Assembly (NCBI RefSeq): GCF_019317285.1 | Contig: NZ_CP079218.1 | Location: 2,356,001 to 2,420,000 of the forward strand | Source: Pedobacter sp. D749 | GTDB taxonomy: Bacteria > Bacteroidota > Bacteroidia > Sphingobacteriales > Sphingobacteriaceae | Reading direction: 5' to 3' | Length of the DNA: 64,000 nucleotides | Shown: positions 24,971-34,927 of the stretch, piece after piece | Numbering within the stretch: position 1 is the first letter of the stretch | Layout of the letters: every line of letters begins with the position of its first letter | Translations under genes and position numbers: made by a program | The notes under the pieces: model-generated | What the model was told of the DNA's origin: nothing | Seen by the model: only the letters and a program-made list of their open reading frames with translations | Database searches by the model: none

Positions 24971-25456
24971 TTAGTAAGCAACTCTGGGCGTTTCGCCCTG
25001 ATGCAGGTTTCGGATATATACTTCATTCATTACGGTCGCACACAGTTCACCATTCTTATTGGTTATTTCCATGGGGTAAGCCTTTACAAACTTTCCAATG
25101 GTTTTTAAGGCATGTTCTGCTTCAGCAAGCATGTCGTCAGTTACTGTTATAGTAAAATATAATGTAGAACGACCAGGTTTTAAATATTGTATAGAGGCGC
25201 TCTTTAACCAAACACGTACTTTAAATCCCCGACGTTGCATTAACTGATCAAATAACAAGGCATAAAACGGGTCAGTAGCTGCATAAATAGTGCCTCCAAA
25301 AATAGAACCGTTATAATTTTTATTCAGAAAACTCTTGCTAAGCTTAACTGTACAGCTTCTAAATTCATTTTCAAATCTCTGAACCCAAATGCGTTGAAAA
25401 AATAGGGGTGGGTAAAAACGCATTACCCATTTAAGGGTATTTTGAGAAATTATCAT
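24971..25456 (-). CDS. DUF4442 hotdog-fold thioesterase-like protein
   Basis: 161 residues. KNYNGSIFGGTIYAATDPFYALLF is the DUF4442 hotdog helix with its GG and Asp. The remainder forms the strands (VRVWLKSASIQYLKPGRSTLYFTITVT, CATVMNEVYIRN). Hotdog proteins of this class resemble acyl-CoA thioesterases of the PaaI/YiiD type. The substrate is unknown. It is first in a two-gene leftward operon with the AlbA_2 protein. Confidence 0.82.
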   Translation of the reverse strand: MIISQNTLKWVMRFYPPLFFQRIWVQRFENEFRSCTVKLSKSFLNKNYNGSIFGGTIYAATDPFYALLFDQLMQRRGFKVRVWLKSASIQYLKPGRSTLYFTITVTDDMLAEAEHALKTIGKFVKAYPMEITNKNGELCATVMNEVYIRNLHQGETPRVAY

Positions 25457-25780
25457 ACTTACTAATATCAGAAAGTTTTATCACCTTTTAAAGTTTTGGC
25501 CGTGTTGTTTTAGTAATATTTCAGTAATTTAGATCATGCATGTTATGATCCCCTTAGCGACGCTTTAACAGATTTGGATAGTCGTGGTTATAATTTAATT
25601 TTAATTGAAAATATATCTCGAGGCTGCTGAATAAATTAAAGATCCATCACGAATAGCAATTGTTTTATAACATAATCATTTAAAAATCAGCATTATCTGT
25701 TAAAAAACATCCTTTTTGAAGAAAAAAAATAAAACCAAATGATTAAAAGGTTGTTAGGATGATAGATAACAATAAAAACT
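25457..25780. other. Intergenic stretch without gene
   Basis: 324 AT-rich bases between the divergent thioesterase and small-lipoprotein genes. It presumably carries both promoters. No clear TAnnTTTG box, repeat or RNA was recognised. Confidence 0.5.
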
Positions 25781-25987
25781 ATGAAAAAAATAATCTTAAG
25801 TCTTGCTTTTGCGGGTTCTCTTATGATAGCCACATCAGCATGCAATTCGTCAAAAAATATGGCTGGTTCTTCAGACAGCACTAAAACGGATTCGACAACA
25901 ACGGCACCAATGGATACAACATCTAAAAAAATGCCAGACACGACAAAAATGCCAACTGACACTACAAAAAAGAACCCTACTATGTAG
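25781..25987 (+). CDS. Small Ser/Thr/Asp-rich lipoprotein
   Basis: 68 residues. The signal peptide ends at the lipobox TSAC with the Cys at about residue 21. The mature part is a low-complexity chain of S-D-T/T-K-P-T repeats (DSTKTDSTTTAPMDTTSKK, MPDTTKMPTDTTKK), probably disordered. Such tiny lipoproteins are frequent in Pedobacter-like genomes and have no known function. An immediate downstream terminator supports a stand-alone, probably well-expressed gene. Confidence 0.75.
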   Translation: MKKIILSLAFAGSLMIATSACNSSKNMAGSSDSTKTDSTTTAPMDTTSKKMPDTTKMPTDTTKKNPTM

Positions 25988-25993
25988 GATCTT

Positions 25994-26028
25994 AAAAGCC
26001 ACTCTAACGCAGAGTGGCTTTTATTTTT
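25994..26028 (+). terminator. Rho-independent terminator
   Basis: Stem AAAAGCCACTCT / AGAGTGGCTTTT with loop AACGC and a T-rich tail after the small lipoprotein gene. Confidence 0.9.
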
Positions 26029-26089
26029 AAGAATCTATTTTAAATATTTGTGTTATTGCGTATTTTCAGCGTTTAAACCAAATAATTAA

Positions 26090-27322
26090 ATGGATCATCA
26101 AGCAAAAACCAACAGCCGTAATGTTATTTTCTTAGTTATCGTAGCCGCCCTGGGCTATTTTGTTGACATTTACGATCTTGTTTTATTTTCTGTTGTAAGG
26201 GTAAAAAGTTTTACAGATATCGGTGTTTCTGCAGCACATATGCGTACTGAAGGAGAGTATGTAATCAATATGCAGATGTTCGGCTTATTGCTTGGCGGTT
26301 TGCTTTGGGGAATCATAGGTGATAAATTTGGCAGAATCAAAGTATTATTTGGATCAATTTTAATGTATTCGTTAGCAAATTTAGCCAATGGTTTTGCTAC
26401 AGATGTACACACTTATGCCATCATCAGGCTTATAGCAGGCATCGGTTTGGCAGGCGAGTTAGGTGCAGGGATTACACTTGTTACCGAAACCATGGACAAA
26501 GAAAAACGTGGTTACGGCACTATGGTGGTAGCTGGCATTGGTTTACTGGGAGCAGCAGCAGCAGCTACCATCGGCAAACATTTTACCTGGCAAACCTCTT
26601 ATTTTGTAGGTGGTGGTATGGGTTTGCTTTTGTTGCTCTTACGTGTAGGTACTTTCGAATCGGGTATGTTTAAACATGCTGAGCAAAGTTCAGAAGTTTC
26701 GAAAGGCAACTTTTTTATGCTTTTTTCTAACCGGAAGCGGTTTTTAAAGTACCTGGCCTGTATCTGTTTAGGGCTTCCACTTTGGTTTATTGTAGGTATT
26801 CTGGTTACTCAATCGCCAGAAATCGGGAAAGCACTGGGTGCAAAAGATTTATTGAATGCCGGCACGGGCATTATGTACACTTACTTCGGTATTGCCATCG
26901 GCGACGTAGTATGTGGCTTTTTGGCGCAGGTATTAAAGTCACGCAGGAAAACAGTCCTTATTTTTCAAAGTTTATCAGTGATTACCGTACTCGTTTATTT
27001 AAACAGTACAGGTTTAACTGAAAGTAGTTTTATCCTGATCTGCCTGTTTATGGGCTTTGCAGTAGGCTATTGGGCAACGTTTGTAACTATTGCTGCTGAA
27101 CAGTTTGGTACTAACATCCGCTCAACAGTTACCACCACAGCGCCAAACTTTGTACGTGGGGCATTAATTCCGATTACATTTGCTTTTGAATTTTTTGTAC
27201 ACCGTTATAACATTGTTTCGGCCGGTTTTATTGTCATGGGAATTGTTACCGTGATCGCCATGATTTCGGTCGTCTATTTAAAAGAAAGCTTTAATAAAGA
27301 CCTTAATTATCTAGAACATTAG
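26090..27322 (+). CDS. MFS transporter (metabolite:H+ symporter-like)
   Basis: 410 residues with 12 spans. The loop GDKFGRIKVLFGSILMYSLANLANGF after span 2 matches the MFS signature (G-x-x-x-D-x-x-G-R). RLIAGIGLAGELGAGITLVTE and KRGYGTMVVAG are typical of the sugar/MHS-type groups. The N-terminal tail is short. The substrate cannot be named. It lies upstream of hemF by 125 bases, with a separate promoter likely between them, so a functional link to heme synthesis is not implied. Confidence 0.85.
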   Translation: MDHQAKTNSRNVIFLVIVAALGYFVDIYDLVLFSVVRVKSFTDIGVSAAHMRTEGEYVINMQMFGLLLGGLLWGIIGDKFGRIKVLFGSILMYSLANLANGFATDVHTYAIIRLIAGIGLAGELGAGITLVTETMDKEKRGYGTMVVAGIGLLGAAAAATIGKHFTWQTSYFVGGGMGLLLLLLRVGTFESGMFKHAEQSSEVSKGNFFMLFSNRKRFLKYLACICLGLPLWFIVGILVTQSPEIGKALGAKDLLNAGTGIMYTYFGIAIGDVVCGFLAQVLKSRRKTVLIFQSLSVITVLVYLNSTGLTESSFILICLFMGFAVGYWATFVTIAAEQFGTNIRSTVTTTAPNFVRGALIPITFAFEFFVHRYNIVSAGFIVMGIVTVIAMISVVYLKESFNKDLNYLEH

Positions 27323-27447
27323 TTTTAGGACCAGGGACTAAAGACTCCCAAGACTAACAGCAATGTCAATAAAATGTACTATCTAAACATAAATCAATAT
27401 AGCTGGTTTAATAGGCTTAAATTTGTATAGAAATAGAACGAGCCGTC

Positions 27448-28341
27448 ATGTTTAAAGAAGAAGTAGCAGCGAGATATAAGCAAATTCAGGATGAAATTTG
27501 CCGCGGATTGGAAATTGCCGATGGCAAAGGAAAATTTGAAGAAGAACTGTGGGAGAGAAGCGGCGGGGGAGGCGGACGTACGCGGATTATGCAAAATGGT
27601 GCAATTATCGAAAAGGGTGGTGTAAATTTCTCCGCTGTACATGGAAAGCTTCCGGAAGCGGTAAAAAAAGCATTTAATGTGACAGAAGATGATTTTTTTG
27701 CTACAGGCGTTTCAATTGTGATTCACCCAAATCATCCGCTGGTGCCAATTATTCATATGAATATCCGTTATTTTGAACTCAATGAAGAAACACGTTGGTT
27801 TGGTGGCGGTATCGATTTAACGCCGCATTATGTTTTCGAAAACGATGCCCGTTTCTTTCACCATAAACTAAAACAGGCTTGTGACGATTTCGGTGCTGAA
27901 TTTTATCCAAAATTCAAAACACACGCTGATGATTATTTTTTTATTAAACACCGTGAAGAAACCCGTGGTATTGGCGGTATTTTTTACGATCGCTTAAAAC
28001 CTGAAAACACCAATTTATCGTGGGAGCAGATTTTAGATTTCTCCATCAATATCGGCGAAACATTTTTGCCGATTTATACCGAATTAATTGACCGTAACCG
28101 GGACAAAGAATTTACCGAAGCACATAAAGAGTGGCAATACCAACGCCGTAGCCGTTATGTAGAATTTAATTTAGTTTACGATTCTGGAACTAAATTCGGA
28201 CTGGAAACCAACGGACGGATAGAATCTATTTTAATGAGTTTGCCTCCACAAGCTAACTGGGGTTATAATGTTCAGCCCGAAATTAATTCTGAAGAATACA
28301 AAACGATACAGCTGCTTAAAAAAGGGATTAACTGGGTTTAG
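27448..28341 (+). CDS. hemF: Oxygen-dependent coproporphyrinogen III oxidase
   Basis: 297 residues. It converts coproporphyrinogen III to protoporphyrinogen IX in heme synthesis. Family blocks are clear: GGGGRTRIMQNG, FSAVHGKLP, VIHPNHPLVPIIHMNIRYFE, TRWFGGGIDLTPHY, KTHADDYFFIKHREETRGIGGIFYDRL, RRSRYVEFNLVYDSGTKFGL and SLPPQANWGYN. The length matches E. coli HemF. A TAAATTTG box at 27418-27425 is a reasonable -7 element. The gene faces nfi, with a 34-base gap and no obvious terminator between them. Confidence 0.95.
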   Translation: MFKEEVAARYKQIQDEICRGLEIADGKGKFEEELWERSGGGGGRTRIMQNGAIIEKGGVNFSAVHGKLPEAVKKAFNVTEDDFFATGVSIVIHPNHPLVPIIHMNIRYFELNEETRWFGGGIDLTPHYVFENDARFFHHKLKQACDDFGAEFYPKFKTHADDYFFIKHREETRGIGGIFYDRLKPENTNLSWEQILDFSINIGETFLPIYTELIDRNRDKEFTEAHKEWQYQRRSRYVEFNLVYDSGTKFGLETNGRIESILMSLPPQANWGYNVQPEINSEEYKTIQLLKKGINWV

Positions 28342-28375
28342 GAATTGCTGTTGTCTAAGTATAAATATAAGTTTA

Positions 28376-29077
28376 TCAAAACAAAGTCAATGGTGCTGAT
28401 ACCACGTGAAAACCAGCTTTTAGCTTTCCAATTCTAAAATCATTTACAACATTGTGGGCCATGCGGGTCGGTTCGGGAATGCGATAATTTCCGACACAGT
28501 TTTTAATGATCGCTAAGCTTTGATCAGCAGTAATTAAATGACCAGCGGATACATAAACAGGTGCGCAATTGATTTTTGTTTTCAATGCAAAACCAAGGAG
28601 CTCACCTGTATTATTTTTAATTTCTGAAGTGCTATATCTGACATTTTCTGGCTGGTGATCTTTTCCGTGCAAGAGACTTTTTGCGCAGCCAATTGTAGCT
28701 TGATTAGCCAAAATACCAAAATGCGAAGCAACACCCATACGGCGTGGGTGCAAAATTCCATTGCCATCCAATACCACAACATCTGGTTTCTCGACTATCA
28801 ATTCCCAAACTTTTAATAATGCCGGAACTTCATTAAAACCCAAAAATCCTGGCTTGTAAGGAAAACTAGTTTCATAAGTTTCTAAGGCGAATGATTTTAA
28901 AATCATTTCCGGGTAACTTAAGATTACAATTCCTGCATACATGGTGGTGCTGTTTTTATTGAAAGAAATATCAGCGCCTGCAATGGTTTCTATTTTATCA
29001 AGCGGTTGAAATTTTAATTGTTTAGCCAGTTCAATTTGATAAGCGGTAGCCTCCTCGAAACTATAATGATCATACAT
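28376..29077 (-). CDS. nfi: Endonuclease V (deoxyinosine 3'-endonuclease)
   Basis: 233 residues. The enzyme cuts the second phosphodiester 3' to deoxyinosine in repair of deaminated adenine. AGADISFNK carries the first catalytic Asp; FLGFNEVPALLKVWE, DVVVLDGNGILHPRRMGVASHFGI and FALKTKINCAPVYVSAGHLIT are the other diagnostic blocks. The length agrees with E. coli Nfi. It marks the left border of the accessory island; the island's first gene starts 171 bases away in the opposite direction. Confidence 0.94.
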   Translation of the reverse strand: MYDHYSFEEATAYQIELAKQLKFQPLDKIETIAGADISFNKNSTTMYAGIVILSYPEMILKSFALETYETSFPYKPGFLGFNEVPALLKVWELIVEKPDVVVLDGNGILHPRRMGVASHFGILANQATIGCAKSLLHGKDHQPENVRYSTSEIKNNTGELLGFALKTKINCAPVYVSAGHLITADQSLAIIKNCVGNYRIPEPTRMAHNVVNDFRIGKLKAGFHVVSAPLTLF

Positions 29078-29248
29078 GGTTTTAGTACAAGTTAATGCTG
29101 TAAATTGTTTGATTAAACCTAATTGTAAGAGTTAAACTATCAGTGTGTGGGTTTTATTTTTAATAATGCGAAGAATGTGTAATAACCAGGAAAGTAGTAT
29201 TAAATTTCAATACTTTAACTATTTTAGAGGTATATACCAGATTTTGCC

Positions 29249-32200
29249 ATGAAAATGACGAGTATTGCCTTTTTTGATATCGAACTAAACGCCACTGGCA
29301 AATTGTTGCTTGATATCGGCTGTGTTTTGTCAGATGGTACGGGTTTCCATAAAAATCACCCCGAAGAATTTGCACAGTTTATTACGCAGTGCGATTTTAT
29401 TTGTGGACATAATATTGTGGCACATGATCTGGCTTACCTGCGAAGGCATTTTGGTCATCCAGAATGGGGCCTGGATAAGGCTATTGACACGCTGTTATTA
29501 TCGCCTTTACTATTTCCGAGGCAACCCTACCATCGCCTGCTTAAAGATGATAAGGTACAAACAGAAGAACGCAACAATCCTTTAAATGATGCAAAAAAAG
29601 CGAGGGATCTGTTTTACGATGAGTTAAGCGCCTTTAGAGCACTAGATGATACATTTAAGGGCATCCTGTATGGACTTTTGCACAATCAAAGCGGCTTTGA
29701 TAATTTTTTCAGGTATCTTAATTATACCGCTCCAGTTAATAAAGAACAGTTGACGTCCAAAATCAGAGGCTTATTTCAAGGTGAGATTTGTAAAGAGAGT
29801 GAGCTCGATCATTTTATAGATGAAGATCCCGTTGCTTTGGCCTATACTTTAGCCTTGCTCAATTGCGGTGATCGTTTCTCTATCACACCACCATGGGTAT
29901 TAAAAAACTACCCAGATGTAGAGCGACTGTTTTTCCTTATGCGGAACAATCCCTGTTTGCAGGGATGCGATTATTGCAGTCGCGCCCATGACCCGCTACT
30001 GGCTTTAAAAAAGCATTTCGTTTTTTCAGGTTTCCGAAAATATGGTGATGAACCGCTGCAGGAAGATGCCGTTAGGGCAGCTATCCAGGGGGAATCCATT
30101 TTGGCAGTATTTCCCACCGGTGGCGGCAAGTCTATCACTTTCCAGGTACCAGCATTGATGAGTGGCGAAAATGCCAAAGCGCTTACGGTGGTAATTGCGC
30201 CCTTACAGTCTTTGATGAAAGACCAGGTAGATAACCTGGAAAAGAAAGGCATTACAGAAGCCGTTACCATCAATGGATTATTAGATCCGATAGATCGTGG
30301 TAAAGCAATCGAACGCATAGAAAACGGCTATGCAAGCTTACTTTACATTTCGCCTGAGTCGCTCCGTTCAGTTACTATTGAACGATTGTTGCTCAAAAGA
30401 AAGATCGCCAGGTTTGTGATTGATGAAGCGCATTGCTTCTCATCCTGGGGTCAGGATTTTCGGGTAGATTACTTATATATCGGTGATTTTATCAAAAATC
30501 TGCAGCAAAAGAAAGGGCTCGATTATACCATCCCAGTGTCATGCTTCACGGCTACCGCAAAGCAAAGGGTAATTGAAGATATCCGGTCTTATTTCAAGGA
30601 GAAATTACAACTTGATTTAAGGGTATTCCAGGCTGATGCTTCGCGCACCAACCTGCATTACCGTGTTTATCGGCGGGATAATGAGGAAGAAAAATATAAT
30701 CAGCTAAGGAACATCATCGAGGAAAAGAATTGTCCTACCATTGTATATGTGTCACGTACAAAAAGAGCCAAAAAATTAGCCCAAAAGCTAACCAGCGATG
30801 GATTTGTAGCCAAAGCTTATCATGGCAAAATGGAGAAAGACAAAAAGTCTAAAAATCAAAATGCCTTTATGAGTGGTGAGGTCGATATTATGGTGGCTAC
30901 TTCAGCATTTGGCATGGGAGTAGACAAAAGCGATGTAGGTGCGGTTATACATTATGATATTTCGGACTCACTTGAGAATTACGTGCAGGAGGCGGGAAGG
31001 GCAGGACGTGATGAACAGATACAGGCCGATTGTTTCGTACTATTTAATGAGGAAGATCTGGATAAACATTTCATCCTGCTCAATCAAACTAAAATCAGCA
31101 GCAAAGAGATTAACCAGGTATGGAAAGCCATAAAGGAATTAACAAGGTCGAGGGATAGGGCGTCCAATTCGGCGCTAGAGATTGCAAGGAAGGCAGGTTG
31201 GGATGATGGTATCAGTGAGATTGAAACCAGGGTAACCACTGCCATAGCCGCCCTGGAAGATGCCGGCTATTTAAAGCGCGGGCAAAACATGCCCCGGGTT
31301 TTTGCCACCAGCATCCTGAGTAAAAATGCACAAGAGGCGATTGAGCGGATTAACGCATCAGAAAAGTTTTCCAAAGATCAGCGGGAGCAAGCGGTGCGCA
31401 TTATTAAAAAACTATTTTCGAGCAAAAGCAAAAGATTATCTACAGACGAGGTGGCCGAATCGAGAATAGATTATATATCCGATCAGCTGGGCATATACAA
31501 AGAGCAGGTAATCCGGGCAATTGAATTAATGCGGGATGAAAACATACTGGCCCATACCAAAGATCTTACCGCTTTTATTAAGAAAACAGAATCTACTAGC
31601 AGATCATTAGCCATTGTAGAAAGCTTTAGAAAACAGGAAGAACTTTTATTGGCGCAGTTAAAAGAGGAAGAAGCTGCATATAATTTAAAAGAGATCATTG
31701 AGGCATTTTTGAAATCAAGCATCAAAGACAGTTCGCTTAATCAGTTAAAGACCATTATTAATTTCTGGGCCATAAAAAGATGGATCAATCGCCGTAACCT
31801 GAAACATTCAAAGAACCATATAAAGATCGGTTTATTGGTGGATAAAAATACCTTTCGCGAAAAGCAGGAAAAACGGCATTTGCTCGCCAGGATGATTACA
31901 GAGTACCTGCACAAAAAAGCGGCAGCACTAATTGCACCCGATAATCAGCAGGAAGAAGTATTGATAGAGTTTTCGGTACAGGAACTCAGAGAGGTGGTTG
32001 AAAAGGAACAAGGGATGTTTTCAGTGCAGGCCAGTATTGATGATATCGAAGACAGTTTGTTTTACCTGTCTCGCATAGCAGCCATTAAGATCGAAGGCGG
32101 TTTCATGGTAGTGCATAATAAGCTCACCATCGAGCGCATTGAAAAGAACAACCGCATACAATACAAAGAAAGCGACTACGAAAAATTAAAACAGTTTTAC

Positions 32201-34060
32201 CAGCAAAAAGTACAGCAGATCCATATAGTAGGAGAATATGCCCAAAAAATGATCCGTAACTATAAAGAAGCCCTACAGTTTGTGGATGACTATTTCAGGC
32301 TTAACTATACTTCTTTTCTCTCAAAATATTTTCCCGGCAGCAGGCAGGATGAAATAAAACGTACCCTTACGCCTGCAAAATTCATGAAATTATTTGGTGC
32401 GCTTTCGCCAACGCAATTGAAGATCATAAATGATACCAGCAGCCAGTACATTGTAGTAGCTGCCGGCCCTGGGAGTGGCAAAACAAAGCTATTGGTACAT
32501 AAACTGGCCTCCTTACTTATTGCCGAGGATGTAAAGCACGAGCAGTTACTGATGCTTACATTTTCCCGTGCAGCAGCCACAGAATTTAAAAAACGACTGA
32601 TGGAGCTCATTGGCAAAGCAGTTCATTACACCGAAATCAAAACCTTTCATTCTTATTGCTTTGATCTGCTGGGTAGAGTAGGAAGCCTTACAGAATCTGA
32701 AAACATCATACAAACGGCAGTAGACAAAATAAAAGCTGGCGAGATGGAACCCTTCAGGATAACTAAAGCTGTGCTGGTAGTAGATGAAGCCCAGGACATG
32801 AATAGGGAAGAGTATGAACTGGTACAGGCCCTCATGCAACACAATGAAGATATGCGGGTAATATTGGTTGGCGATGACGACCAGAATATATATGGTTTTC
32901 GAGGGGCAGATTCAGCCTATATGCAAGCGCTTATTACCGAAAAAGGTGCAGTTAAGTACGAACTTACGGTAAACTACCGCAGTAAAAACAATATTGTATC
33001 GCTGGCCAACCAATGGTCCACTACAATTGGCCAGCGGCTCAAAACCGAACCTTGCTTTGCCAGCCAGCATCAAAATGGGCTTATCCACATCACAGAATAT
33101 ACCCATAACCACATTATTGTTCCGTTGGCCGGTATTATAGGCAAGGCCGAGCTATCGGGATCTACATGCGTGCTTACCCAAACCAACGAAGAAGCCACGT
33201 TGCTCTGTGGTTTGCTCGCGCAACAAAAGCTACAGGTCAGGCTTATTCAATCAAACGATGGCTTTAATCTCTATAACCTGTACGAGCTGCGCATTTTTTC
33301 CGATATGATTGATAGCTATGCAGACAGTCCGCTGGTAACCGATGATGAATGGAGCGATGCCAAACGACGCTTAATGGCGCATATCCATACTAGTGCCCAG
33401 AAAAATCTTGCTATTGCTGCCATCCGTGCATTTGAAGAGGTGAACACAGCCAAGAAATATAAAAGTGACTGGAAGGCTTTTCTTTTTGAATCTAAAGTAG
33501 AAGACTTCCTGGATATTAATACCATAGTGATATACACTTCTACTATTCACAAAGCCAAGGGTAAGGAATTTGACAACGTGTACCTATTATTGCAGCATTT
33601 TAAACCACTTACTGATGAGCACAAGCGGCAATTTTATGTGGCCATTACAAGAGCCAAAACCAAGCTTAACATACACTACCAGGGCCAATATCTTCAGCCT
33701 TTTTCTGCTGAGGAACTTGTTTATACTGAAGACGATAACCAATATCCAGAGCCGCAACAAATAGCTATACATCTTACGTTTAGAGATGTTCAACTGGGCT
33801 ATTTCGAATATGTACAACACCGCATCAACTTACTTTTTAGCGGTGCATCTCTGCAACCAACAGAAGAAGGCCTGACCAATGCCCAAGGTGAGCTCATCCT
33901 TAAATATTCCCAAAAATTCATGACAGCCTTGCAGGAGCGCTTCGATCAGGGATTTAAAATTACTGCTGCCAGCATAAATTTTATAGTGTACTGGAAAGAT
34001 GAGGCCAAACAAAAAGAATCTAAGATCATATTGCCTTCGTTGTTGCTGAAAAAAGTATAA
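29249..34060 (+). CDS. Fusion helicase: DEDD-type exonuclease - RecQ helicase - UvrD-like helicase
   Basis: 1603 residues in one uninterrupted frame. Residues 1-135 resemble a DnaQ-like DEDD exonuclease: FFDIE (D10, E12), GHNIVAHD (D60) and NDAKKARD (D114). Residues about 265-700 are RecQ: PTGGGKS (about 290), VIDEAHCFSSWGQDF (about 390), FGMGVDKSDV (about 553) and QEAGRAGRDE. A helical and winged-helix region follows. Residues about 1050-1500 are an SF1A helicase: AAGPGSGKT (about 1071), VVDEAQDMNREE, GDDDQNIYGFRGA, NYRS, HKAKGKEFD and YVAITRAKT. All key motifs look intact. RecQ normally unwinds 3'-5' and UvrD also translocates 3'-5', so this is one polypeptide with two motors and a trimming nuclease. 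It sits beside nuclease-STAND and TIR genes, suggesting anti-phage or recombination work. GC- and CTG-richer codons hint at transfer. Confidence 0.9.
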   Translation: MKMTSIAFFDIELNATGKLLLDIGCVLSDGTGFHKNHPEEFAQFITQCDFICGHNIVAHDLAYLRRHFGHPEWGLDKAIDTLLLSPLLFPRQPYHRLLKDDKVQTEERNNPLNDAKKARDLFYDELSAFRALDDTFKGILYGLLHNQSGFDNFFRYLNYTAPVNKEQLTSKIRGLFQGEICKESELDHFIDEDPVALAYTLALLNCGDRFSITPPWVLKNYPDVERLFFLMRNNPCLQGCDYCSRAHDPLLALKKHFVFSGFRKYGDEPLQEDAVRAAIQGESILAVFPTGGGKSITFQVPALMSGENAKALTVVIAPLQSLMKDQVDNLEKKGITEAVTINGLLDPIDRGKAIERIENGYASLLYISPESLRSVTIERLLLKRKIARFVIDEAHCFSSWGQDFRVDYLYIGDFIKNLQQKKGLDYTIPVSCFTATAKQRVIEDIRSYFKEKLQLDLRVFQADASRTNLHYRVYRRDNEEEKYNQLRNIIEEKNCPTIVYVSRTKRAKKLAQKLTSDGFVAKAYHGKMEKDKKSKNQNAFMSGEVDIMVATSAFGMGVDKSDVGAVIHYDISDSLENYVQEAGRAGRDEQIQADCFVLFNEEDLDKHFILLNQTKISSKEINQVWKAIKELTRSRDRASNSALEIARKAGWDDGISEIETRVTTAIAALEDAGYLKRGQNMPRVFATSILSKNAQEAIERINASEKFSKDQREQAVRIIKKLFSSKSKRLSTDEVAESRIDYISDQLGIYKEQVIRAIELMRDENILAHTKDLTAFIKKTESTSRSLAIVESFRKQEELLLAQLKEEEAAYNLKEIIEAFLKSSIKDSSLNQLKTIINFWAIKRWINRRNLKHSKNHIKIGLLVDKNTFREKQEKRHLLARMITEYLHKKAAALIAPDNQQEEVLIEFSVQELREVVEKEQGMFSVQASIDDIEDSLFYLSRIAAIKIEGGFMVVHNKLTIERIEKNNRIQYKESDYEKLKQFYQQKVQQIHIVGEYAQKMIRNYKEALQFVDDYFRLNYTSFLSKYFPGSRQDEIKRTLTPAKFMKLFGALSPTQLKIINDTSSQYIVVAAGPGSGKTKLLVHKLASLLIAEDVKHEQLLMLTFSRAAATEFKKRLMELIGKAVHYTEIKTFHSYCFDLLGRVGSLTESENIIQTAVDKIKAGEMEPFRITKAVLVVDEAQDMNREEYELVQALMQHNEDMRVILVGDDDQNIYGFRGADSAYMQALITEKGAVKYELTVNYRSKNNIVSLANQWSTTIGQRLKTEPCFASQHQNGLIHITEYTHNHIIVPLAGIIGKAELSGSTCVLTQTNEEATLLCGLLAQQKLQVRLIQSNDGFNLYNLYELRIFSDMIDSYADSPLVTDDEWSDAKRRLMAHIHTSAQKNLAIAAIRAFEEVNTAKKYKSDWKAFLFESKVEDFLDINTIVIYTSTIHKAKGKEFDNVYLLLQHFKPLTDEHKRQFYVAITRAKTKLNIHYQGQYLQPFSAEELVYTEDDNQYPEPQQIAIHLTFRDVQLGYFEYVQHRINLLFSGASLQPTEEGLTNAQGELILKYSQKFMTALQERFDQGFKITAASINFIVYWKDEAKQKESKIILPSLLLKKV

Positions 34061-34348
34061 GCACACTATTTTTATGGTATGGAGCGTGTCCCCGGTATGG
34101 GCCCATGCATCCAATGCAGCATCAGGCTAGTTTATAGCCTTCGTATCCATAAAACCGCTACTACCCCTCACGCGACAACACAAATCCAGGGAATGTATTT
34201 ATATCTTGTAACAAAAGATGTATTATTCTACAGTTTTGGTTCCAAAGAGTCTTATTCCATTTTCTTTGAAGCTTTTCTTTACTGGGTCTTTTTCCATCAT
34301 TTCTTGCACTTATAGTAATACCATTTAACTTGGCGTATATTGTATTGT

Positions 34349-34765
34349 TCAAATTAGATTATTGCGCAAATTTCTCTTCCAGGATGGCTCGCCAATCTCT
34401 TCAAAAACAACTTTCTTTCTGTTTTCAATCCAGTTTCTGAAGTTTACCAGGTCCCTGGTATTGGGACTGGCTTTATGACAACGGCGACAAAGCAGTACAA
34501 GATTAGCTGCAACCATTAATGCTTTGGGAACGATATGGCATTTTTGAAGATAGTTGTGATTATTCCATGCTTTAATATTCGCGTCAGAAACATCTATATA
34601 AAAAGAACCATCGAAGGCATTACATGCCCAGTAAGATGGTTCGCCCCAATCCATTATGTAATCAAAATGCAGGTGTACAATATCTTTCCAGTAAAAAGCG
34701 ATTTGAGCGCGGTTCGGCATTGCTTTTCTAAGCTTAGTACATTCGATGTTATCAATATGAATCAC
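34349..34765 (-). CDS. HNH endonuclease-like protein
   Basis: 138 residues if it starts at the GTG at 34765; an ATG at 34720 (MPNRAQIAFYW) is an alternative. The C-terminal half has the HNH core KCHIVPKALMVAANLVLLCRRCHKASPN, with the CH pair and the C-x-x-C-H zinc-type motif. A Gly-Gly turn usual before the Asn is replaced by MVAA. The N-terminal half is unfamiliar. It is alone on the minus strand between the helicase fusion and the Mrr-STAND gene. It could be a restriction-type nuclease of the island or a homing-type passenger. Confidence 0.72.
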   Translation of the reverse strand: MIHIDNIECTKLRKAMPNRAQIAFYWKDIVHLHFDYIMDWGEPSYWACNAFDGSFYIDVSDANIKAWNNHNYLQKCHIVPKALMVAANLVLLCRRCHKASPNTRDLVNFRNWIENRKKVVFEEIGEPSWKRNLRNNLI

Positions 34766-34927
34766 CCTGTCTTTTATTTATGATGTTATTAAACTCGAAG
34801 AGCGGCCAGGGCATTATTAATATGTGCTCTGCAAAGTAAGCTCGTACGTATTACCAAAAAGACTGCAATATTACGGGTTCAGCAAAAGGTTTCATAAATT
34901 GCAATAGAATATTTTTCGGACCAAACT

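Noticed and set aside
34079..34352. Short frames between the helicase fusion and the HNH gene
   Set aside because: No start context, low complexity and no similarity I could recognise on either strand.
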